Shown: piece by piece, positions 1-6,800 of the stretch
Layout: each line of letters starts with the position of its first letter
How positions within the stretch are numbered: the stretch's first letter is position 1
From: JBHENC01 sp051000345
GTDB lineage: Bacteria; Acidobacteriota; Blastocatellia; Pyrinomonadales; Pyrinomonadaceae
NCBI GenBank assembly: GCA_051000345.1
Contig: JBPCOJ010000015.1
Coordinates: 1-16,715 of the forward strand
Direction: 5' to 3'
DNA length: 16,715 bases
Program-made: the position numbers and the translations under genes
The notes under the pieces: generated by a model
What the model saw: the letters and a program-made list of their open reading frames with translations, nothing else
What the model was told of the DNA's origin: nothing
Database searches by the model: none

Positions 1-584
1 TCAAATGTAAGCTTCGTATAAGCGCTCGCTGCCCAAGTAAGCTCGCGCGAAGTGTGTTTTGCGTCTCCGACAATGTGAACAAAAATTCCTAACTGAACAA
101 GACTTTCTACTGCTGGTTTAAAATCTTGATCTCCGGCCAATAACACAACCTTCGTCATATTTCTTTGAGCAGCATGAGCAATCATATCAACTGCTAAAAG
201 AATATCGACCTCTTTCTGTCGCCTAATCCTTCTGCTTCCTTTTAAAACGCCGAGCCGTATGTGGCAGCCATCAACATCACGTATGTTTTCTATAAGGACG
301 TTCTGTTTCTCAAGCCTTGCTAGGAATTCAGATTCACTTTCATCCTGTCTCCGCTCTTCGTCCAAACAATCGTAATAAAAGCTTTTCGTTTCCCTCTCAT
401 CTGATTGGCTAACTTCACCTACTGGAAGCCAAACTGCACGACCTCCTAGCATATCTAGTCTGCTAATCACGGAAGAGAATTCGATTTCGGTTTCACAGCC
501 AAACCATTTCCGAGTAATTTCCGCATGTCGTGAGCGGAGATACCCTCCGTCAATAAAGATGTATGTTGACATATGCTCTTTCAT
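1..584 (-). CDS. NYN-domain (LabA/DUF88-like) putative nuclease, C-terminus cut by window edge
   Basis: This open reading frame reads without a stop from an ATG at 584 to the window edge (194 codons), so its C-terminus is missing. The N-terminus has the hydrophobic strand plus acidic residue of the NYN/PIN-like fold (IFIDGGYL, D12). Later come KEVDILLAVDM (D127), VVLLAGDQDF (D152, D154) and GIFVHIVG, the usual set of conserved acidic residues and strands of LabA/DUF88 proteins. Family members are predicted metal-dependent ribonucleases; the substrate here is unknown. A second in-frame ATG at 572 is an equally possible start: AAAGAG lies just before it, and neither site has a strong Shine-Dalgarno. 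The gene lies 52 bp downstream of the AI-2E gene on the same strand. It has visibly lower GC than the genes to its right, so it may be a separately acquired gene rather than part of their operon. Confidence 0.8.
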   Translation of the reverse strand, partial: MKEHMSTYIFIDGGYLRSRHAEITRKWFGCETEIEFSSVISRLDMLGGRAVWLPVGEVSQSDERETKSFYYDCLDEERRQDESESEFLARLEKQNVLIENIRDVDGCHIRLGVLKGSRRIRRQKEVDILLAVDMIAHAAQRNMTKVVLLAGDQDFKPAVESLVQLGIFVHIVGDAKHTSRELTWAASAYTKLTF

Positions 585-636
585 GATTGTCTTAAATCAT
601 CATGTTAATAATCAAGTGGAGAATAACAAGAGTTTA

Positions 637-1809
637 TCAGTCCGTGTTTAGAATAATTTCCTGCTCGGTGGCGCGCGTCATTTGCTCTTCATGCGCTTGT
701 TCGATGGCTTGTTGTTCGCGTTGTTGCTCGCCTTCGGATTTGAGAAGCGATGTTTCGTAGCGCACGTCGCCGAGCAGTGTGTCGAGGACAGCTTTGACGA
801 AGCCTAAAATAGCGGGGCCTAGGATGATGCCGCCGATGCCGAAGGTGTAGACGCCCGCGAGGAGCGCGACGAGCATCCAGTAGAAATTGAATTGTCCGGT
901 GCGCCCCGCAGCGAGGCGCGGGCGAATGATGAACGAAGAAGCGAGCGTCATCAGCACGCCGACGCCGAAGTAGATTCCGGCGCTCAATGGATCGTTGCGG
1001 AAGACGAGCAGATAAATGCTTACGGGAATGTATATCGCCCATTCGCCGAGCAGCGGGAAAAAGCCTGCGAAGAAGGTGATGATGCCGAGCACCACCGCGA
1101 GCGGCACGCCGAAGATTAAGTTGAGCAGTATGATCGCAAAACCTTTGATCGTTTGATCTATAAAGACGGCGCGCACCACGCCGCGCAAGGCTCCGCCGAT
1201 GTTCTCCGCAAGCTTTTCGTAAACAGGCAAATACTCGCCCGGCACGCGCAGTTTTATGAACGCGGAGATGCGTATGCGCTGTGTCAAAACATAAAAGACC
1301 GTGAAGAAAAAGATGGCGAGCGAGGCAATGAGAAGCGCGGAGCTTTGGCGCAAATCACGAATCGCTTCCGCCGAACGCGTAAGTGCTTCGGTAAATGCGA
1401 TGCGCAAGCCCGTGTGCGTTCCTTCGCGGCTGACGGGCAAATAATGCGCGAGCGATGTGCTAATCGAATTGATTATTTCCGCGCGCTTTTCCTGCACGAC
1501 GTTCGAGTAGCCGGACATTTCGTACCACGCGTAGGAGAGGATTAGCAGAAGCGGCACGACGATGAGCGCAATCGTTACAAGCGCGCTTCCGGCACGCGCG
1601 CGAAATCGCGCCTCGAACCAATTCTGCACGGGCAAAAGATAAGCGCCCGCGACGATGCCGAGCAGCAGCGCGACGAATACTTTGTGTATCAGCACCACGA
1701 ACAGCACGACGGCCAGCACAAGCAGCGTGCCGTAAACGAGAATGCGCTTCGCGTCGCCAATCGTCAGCTCGCTCAAACGCTTTGCATCATCGTTGCCCTT
1801 CGGTGTCAT
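637..1809 (-). CDS. AI-2E family (TqsA/PerM-like) membrane transporter
   Basis: The product is a 390-residue polytopic inner-membrane protein. Hydrophobic segments lie near residues 24-42, 43-61, 74-93, 158-176, 222-243, 244-266, 275-297 and 309-340, matching the usual seven or eight helices of the AI-2E (PF01594) family. Recognisable family signatures are FFPLLGEW (250-257), the RPRL stretch (297-300) and GGIILGPAILGF (326-337). Family members have been linked to autoinducer-2 or other small-molecule export and to Na+/H+ antiport; the substrate cannot be told from sequence. The C-terminal tail (about 354-388) is rich in Gln and Glu and probably cytoplasmic. I chose the ATG at 1809 because the open frame upstream of it is non-membrane, basic sequence overlapping the previous gene. 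No clear Shine-Dalgarno is visible. It begins 26 bp after the beta-helix gene, so it is probably the third gene of that operon. Confidence 0.88.
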   Translation of the reverse strand: MTPKGNDDAKRLSELTIGDAKRILVYGTLLVLAVVLFVVLIHKVFVALLLGIVAGAYLLPVQNWFEARFRARAGSALVTIALIVVPLLLILSYAWYEMSGYSNVVQEKRAEIINSISTSLAHYLPVSREGTHTGLRIAFTEALTRSAEAIRDLRQSSALLIASLAIFFFTVFYVLTQRIRISAFIKLRVPGEYLPVYEKLAENIGGALRGVVRAVFIDQTIKGFAIILLNLIFGVPLAVVLGIITFFAGFFPLLGEWAIYIPVSIYLLVFRNDPLSAGIYFGVGVLMTLASSFIIRPRLAAGRTGQFNFYWMLVALLAGVYTFGIGGIILGPAILGFVKAVLDTLLGDVRYETSLLKSEGEQQREQQAIEQAHEEQMTRATEQEIILNTD

Positions 1810-1835
1810 CAGGCAAGCAATATAGCACCGAAGTT

Positions 1836-3815
1836 TTAGCGTATGCGAACGGTGAAGCCGACGCTGCCGGTGTTGTTCGGCGCGGTCTGGCCTAAGTTTC
1901 CTGTGAACGCCCAACGCACTTTCGTCACGTTACGGTCATAGCCTGCGACTGCGCCGCCGCCGCCGCTCGCGGGCGTGTAAGTCCACGTCGCGCCGTTGTC
2001 GTTCGAGTAAGCGATGGCGACGGTCAGGCCGGAAGTTCCGGGCGCATTGGTTGCGGAGCCGACTTTGAAATCAGTGTTCGCGGGAATCGCATCGGCGACG
2101 ATTAGATTGGAACTGTATGTGCCGCCCGTGTTGGTGTAAGCGATGTTGTAAGTCAGAAGCGCGTTCTGCGCCGCATCGACAATCGAATTGACGCACTGCG
2201 CGCCGGACATCACGCACTTGGCGAGAGCGACGTTCGGCGGAAGTGCGACAATCACATTCGGGCTGAATTCGGAAGTGTTGGAAGCGAGCGTGGCAGTTGC
2301 CGTCAAGATCGAACTCGCCGCGACGCCTGCGGGAACGGCAATCACGAAGCGGAATTTGTTGGTGGTGTCAGTGCCGACATTGAGACCGTTAATCGGGCTT
2401 GTGTAAGTGCCGCTTGTGGCGTCTGTATCCGCCGCAGAGCCTTCCGTTAAAGTGGTGAGATAAGTTTGGCCTTCGCCGAAGCCGGAAGCGTCGGGCGCGG
2501 CAATGAAGACTTCGATAACAGAGCCGGGGCGCGCGTAGCCGGAAAGCGTCAACTTGCCGCCGACGATCACGGCGCTCGTGAAGACCGGAAAGTTCAAGAG
2601 GGTGTTGCCGCCCGCATCCGCATCATTGGAGTCGTTGAGCGTCACAAAAGGCGACGTGCCGATTGTCAGGCTATCCGTCGAATTCAAAAGATCAATGCCG
2701 ATTTCGCCGCTTGTGCTGCCGTTGGCGTAAATGGAATTTCTGGTGATGGTATTGCCGCTTGAATTGGAAACGACCATCACGCCCGCGCCGTAGTTGGCGT
2801 TGATGATGTTGCGGTCAACGGTGCTGCCTGTCCCGAAAAGACGCACGCCCGCAGTTTCGACGTTTGCGTTTGTGCCGAAACCATTATTCGTGATCGTGTT
2901 GTTGACGACGGAGTTGCTGCCCGTGCTCTGGTAGGAATCGACGCCGACGCCTTCGTTGCCGCTAATCAAATTGCCGCTGACGGTAATTGTGTTGCTGCTG
3001 TTTTCGATGTCAACGCCGTCGAGGTTCGAGTTGGTAATGCCGTTGCCGCGAATCTCGTTGTTGGTAATCGTCACGCTTGTCGAAGACGCTTCGACGCCGA
3101 TGCCTTTGCCCTTACTAAAGCCGATCAGGTTATTGCGAATTGTCCCGCCGCTTGCGCCGACAAAGCGAATGTCGTCGCCGACGGAACGAACGCCCGCGCC
3201 CGGATCGCTAAATGTCGTCGCTTTTGCGCCGATGATATTTTGTTCGATCAGCGTTCCGCTAAACGCGCCGATGCGTATGTTGGCGCTCGAATCATTGTTG
3301 GATGCCGTGCCGAAACCATAAATCGAGAAGCCGCGCACGGTGACGTTGCTGGCTTGAATGTCGAAGCCTGTGGCGATGGCGCTTGTGCCGACGAGTTGGA
3401 TTTCAGGGCGATTGACGGTTGAAAGCGCGAGGCGATCAACGCCGACTGTGCCGCCCGCGCCGAGCGTTCCCGTATTGGTATTTGTTTGCGTCGTTGCGTC
3501 GATGATCGTGCTGGCTGTGATGGCCGGAAGCGCGGAAGCGAGCGTGATAGTGAAGACGCCCGTTGCAGAATTATAGCCGGAATCGCTTGTCGGAATGTTG
3601 AAGTTGATAATCGAGCCAGCGCTGCTGTTGGCGCTATTAATCGCTCTGCGCAGGGAACCGTTTCCGCTGTCCTGCGTGCTGGTGACAGTGTAAGTGGCGG
3701 CGTGAACTTGCGTCGCGCTGAAGATCGCAAGCAGCAGTAAACCGGCAACGACAATCAAACTCTTGATCGTCGCTGTCAAAGCGAGTTTGAGATAAATCGC
3801 AGAGGCGCGGCTCAA
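1836..3815 (-). CDS. Exported right-handed beta-helix protein with C-terminal DUF11-type domain
   Basis: The product has 659 residues. A signal peptide (hydrophobic core about 18-34, probable cleavage after VHA at 39) is followed by a CSLREA-like opening (TSTQDSGNGSLRRAI), then a parallel beta-helix (about 100-390) rich in Asn/Gly/Thr turns such as ITNNEIRGNGI and ISGNEGVGV. Next come the acidic LNDSNDADAGGN motif that commonly closes such helices, an Ig-like stretch (about 415-520), and a C-terminal DUF11-type domain (about 525-659) ending in VGFTVRIR. Such proteins are secreted or surface-bound; polysaccharide binding or adhesion is possible, but no catalytic residues are evident. The start is TTG. 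Its TTGA overlaps the TGA stop of the giant upstream gene, and AGGAG sits 7 bp before it, so translation is probably coupled. No Met occurs in the first 500 residues, which supports the TTG. Confidence 0.85.
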   Translation of the reverse strand: MSRASAIYLKLALTATIKSLIVVAGLLLLAIFSATQVHAATYTVTSTQDSGNGSLRRAINSANSSAGSIINFNIPTSDSGYNSATGVFTITLASALPAITASTIIDATTQTNTNTGTLGAGGTVGVDRLALSTVNRPEIQLVGTSAIATGFDIQASNVTVRGFSIYGFGTASNNDSSANIRIGAFSGTLIEQNIIGAKATTFSDPGAGVRSVGDDIRFVGASGGTIRNNLIGFSKGKGIGVEASSTSVTITNNEIRGNGITNSNLDGVDIENSSNTITVSGNLISGNEGVGVDSYQSTGSNSVVNNTITNNGFGTNANVETAGVRLFGTGSTVDRNIINANYGAGVMVVSNSSGNTITRNSIYANGSTSGEIGIDLLNSTDSLTIGTSPFVTLNDSNDADAGGNTLLNFPVFTSAVIVGGKLTLSGYARPGSVIEVFIAAPDASGFGEGQTYLTTLTEGSAADTDATSGTYTSPINGLNVGTDTTNKFRFVIAVPAGVAASSILTATATLASNTSEFSPNVIVALPPNVALAKCVMSGAQCVNSIVDAAQNALLTYNIAYTNTGGTYSSNLIVADAIPANTDFKVGSATNAPGTSGLTVAIAYSNDNGATWTYTPASGGGGAVAGYDRNVTKVRWAFTGNLGQTAPNNTGSVGFTVRIR

Positions 3816-6800
3816 TGCTGTTCTCCTGCGGTTGATGGTTGCGACGATGAGGACGCGGCATTTTCGCTGGCGGCGATTCCCGCGCGCGATGTGCCGAAGA
3901 GATCGAAGAGGTTCGAGAGCTTGGAAGAAATCGTGAAATAGAAACCGCGCCGCGCATTGAAAATCCGGCTGCCCTGCGGCTCCGTCGCGTTCGTGAAATT
4001 GTAGCCCAGACCGAGACGCAAATCCGGTATCGCCCAGAAACCGAGTTCCGCGCCGTAAGACGCGCGGCTCGTCTGCGAAGAAGGCTGCGCGAGGAAACGC
4101 ATCTCGCCCGCGAAATCCAGATAACGATTGATGCGCTCTTGCGCGCGCGCCTGCGCCATGTAGGTGAGCGCGGATGTGTAGGCGAAAGCGTTGTCGCCGT
4201 TGGCGGAAAATTTCAAAGCGAAGCGCCCGTAAAGTTCTAAATTCTTCGTCGCCTGATACATGCCGTCGGAGGCGAGCGTGTCGCTGCGATCCGTCGTCGC
4301 CAGCGCGCGCGCATCGGCGTCCTGCTGCAAGGAGCGGCGCGTATAGCTAAAGAGCAGCGCGGCGCGATCCGAATCGAGCGGGCGATAGGCGAGCGCCGCC
4401 GTGCCGTTCAAAGATGAACTGCCGCGTGCGTTGAAAACGGCGCGCGACCATTGCAAGCGCGCGAGCGCCGTTAAGCTGTCGGTGAGTTTGCCAGCCGCGC
4501 CGATTGTTATCGCTTGACCGAAGCCGTTGCGGTTACGCAATTCGTAGCGCGCCGACGAGCGAAAGTTTTCGAGCGGCTGCCACGAAAAACCGACGGATGC
4601 GTTGTCATAACTTTGGCCCGCGCCCGCGAGATGAAAGCCGCGCTCGTAACCTAAATCGAGCGACAAGGTTTTTGAGACGGGCAAGTTATTTTGCAATCCT
4701 ATAACTGCGAAACTGTCCGCGCCGTTGATGCCGTTTTCGATTTGATAACGCCCGTTCAAAGCCGTGTGCTGCCAGACTTTCGTTTCGATGCCGATGGCTG
4801 TTTCGCGGCGTGAATTCGTTGAAGCGAAACCCGTCGCGGCGACATCCGCAATCGGCACGATGGGCGCGGAGGCGAGTCGCTCCGTGAGGAAGATGCGCGT
4901 CAGTTGATTGACGCGGTAGCTCGCGGAAAAGGTCGTTTGATCCGGGTAGGTCGGGTCTGCTTCGCCGCCGATGTTTTGCTCGCGTTTGACGGAAAGCTCG
5001 ATCTTATCCGTCGGCTTGTATTCCGCGCCGACGGTCAAGAGATTCGATGTCGTTTCCTTGCCGCCCGCCGTGTCGTTCAATTTGCGGTAATCGTAGTTGA
5101 AGAAGGTGCGGAAATTTTCGCGCCATGTTTCGTTCCAGCCTAAGGAAGCCGTCACGCGATTGTTGTTGACATTCGCGGTGCGGTTGCGTTCGTCGAGCAG
5201 TCCGAGATGCAGCGTGCGGGAAGCGCGCGGCTTGAGGTCGATGGAGACGGCGGCGCGCTCTGCGCCGGGCGCGATGGTTGCGCCGAAGGGATTGAGATAG
5301 TTGGCGTCGGCGCGCGAATAGTTAGCGCGCAAGGTGGCTTCGTAAAAGCCGAGCGGCTGCTCTAGGTCAGCGCGGAAGGCGTTGCCGTTGTGCTCATCAT
5401 TCGCGCCGCTTTGATTAAAGACATTGCCGCCGCCGACGATGCGCCCGCGACTCGTCGCATATTCAAATTTCAAACGCCCTTTGTTCGGCAAGCTTTTTTC
5501 GCCGTCGATGCCGCCGAGCATAAACGAGCCGAACTCGCCCTGTCGTTGATCGAGTGCGGAGAAGCCTAAGCGCAGGCCGAGGCTCTCGAAATGCTTTTGC
5601 GCGCGTGCCGTGTAGACGGCGGACGACATGCCGTTTGATTGATGCTCGTAAGTAATGACGGTCTGGACAAGATTGAGTTGATAGTCGAAGGTCGAGATCG
5701 GACGCAGAAAGAAAATTTCGCCGGTTGTCGGGTTGAGGTTGTAGTCGATGGAGCGCGCCAGAGTTTCGCGTGAAAGAATGATTTCCGGGTTGCGGCGATC
5801 ACGCACTTCGAGGACGACTGTTTCGGAGCCGGGTAGTATGCCGCCGTTTGAAAGACGCGCGAGCGAGAGCGTGCCGCCCGCTATCACGTCGCGCGCAAAG
5901 GTCGTGTCGGGACGCGCGCCGGTCACTGTGAAAAAGTCGCCACGCGAGTTTTCGGCGTGCAGCTTGACGCCCGTGAGCTTGCGCGCGTAGCCGCTCAAGG
6001 AAAGATTGTCCATGTCGGCTCTGAAGTCGCCGAAAAGCGCGTAGGAGCGATTGCGGTCGAGGCGGGCGTAGAGTTTCGAGTTCGATTGCGCGTCTTCAAA
6101 GCGCGTCGAGGAATCGCCGAAGATGGGATAAGCGCGGTCAAGCGGATCGAGTTGAAAGAGGCGGTCACGCCCTGCCGTGCGATTCAACGGGCGTGCGGAA
6201 TCGTAAGCGAGGGTAAGCAAGTTTTTGTCGCTGAAGAAGGAGCCGCGATAAAAAAAGGCAAGGCGGCTGCGCGTCGTCGCGTCGTCGTTGTGCTGGCTGA
6301 TTTCCGGCGCGGCGCGTCCGATGGAAACTTCTGCGAGGCCGACGAGAATTGAGGGGCGAACTTCCGGCGTGAAACGAACTTCGGCGCGCGCGTCTGCATC
6401 GCCCGTGGTCGCGTGAAGCTTGGCGGCTTCGGGCGAATTTTCCGCGTAGAGTTGCACGACTGCCTCGCCGCCCGAAAGCGTGACGACTTGTTGCTTCGCC
6501 GTTTCGTTTTGTTGCTCCTGTGAAGCGATGTCAGCGGCGTTTCCGTCAGCGTTCGTTTTCGCGTTGCTTGTCGATGAGTTACTTGTCTGCGCCTGCGTGT
6601 TATCGCTTTTTTCGCCTGTTGATTTGACGAGGCGTCCGGCGGAAGTTTCGAGCGCGAGTTGTCCGTCGGCGGCTGGATGATTCCATTGATCGAAGGCACG
6701 CACGCGCACAAGTGTCGAATCGCGCCCGCCCGCTTGGACAGTGTTTTTGTCGGCGACGATTTCCAGACGCTTGGCAGCTCCGCGCCCGTAAACGATTTGC

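Noticed and set aside
637..1914. Longer form of the AI-2E gene starting at 1914
   Set aside because: It would overlap the beta-helix gene by 79 bp and add a basic non-membrane stretch; the ATG at 1809 fits the family length.
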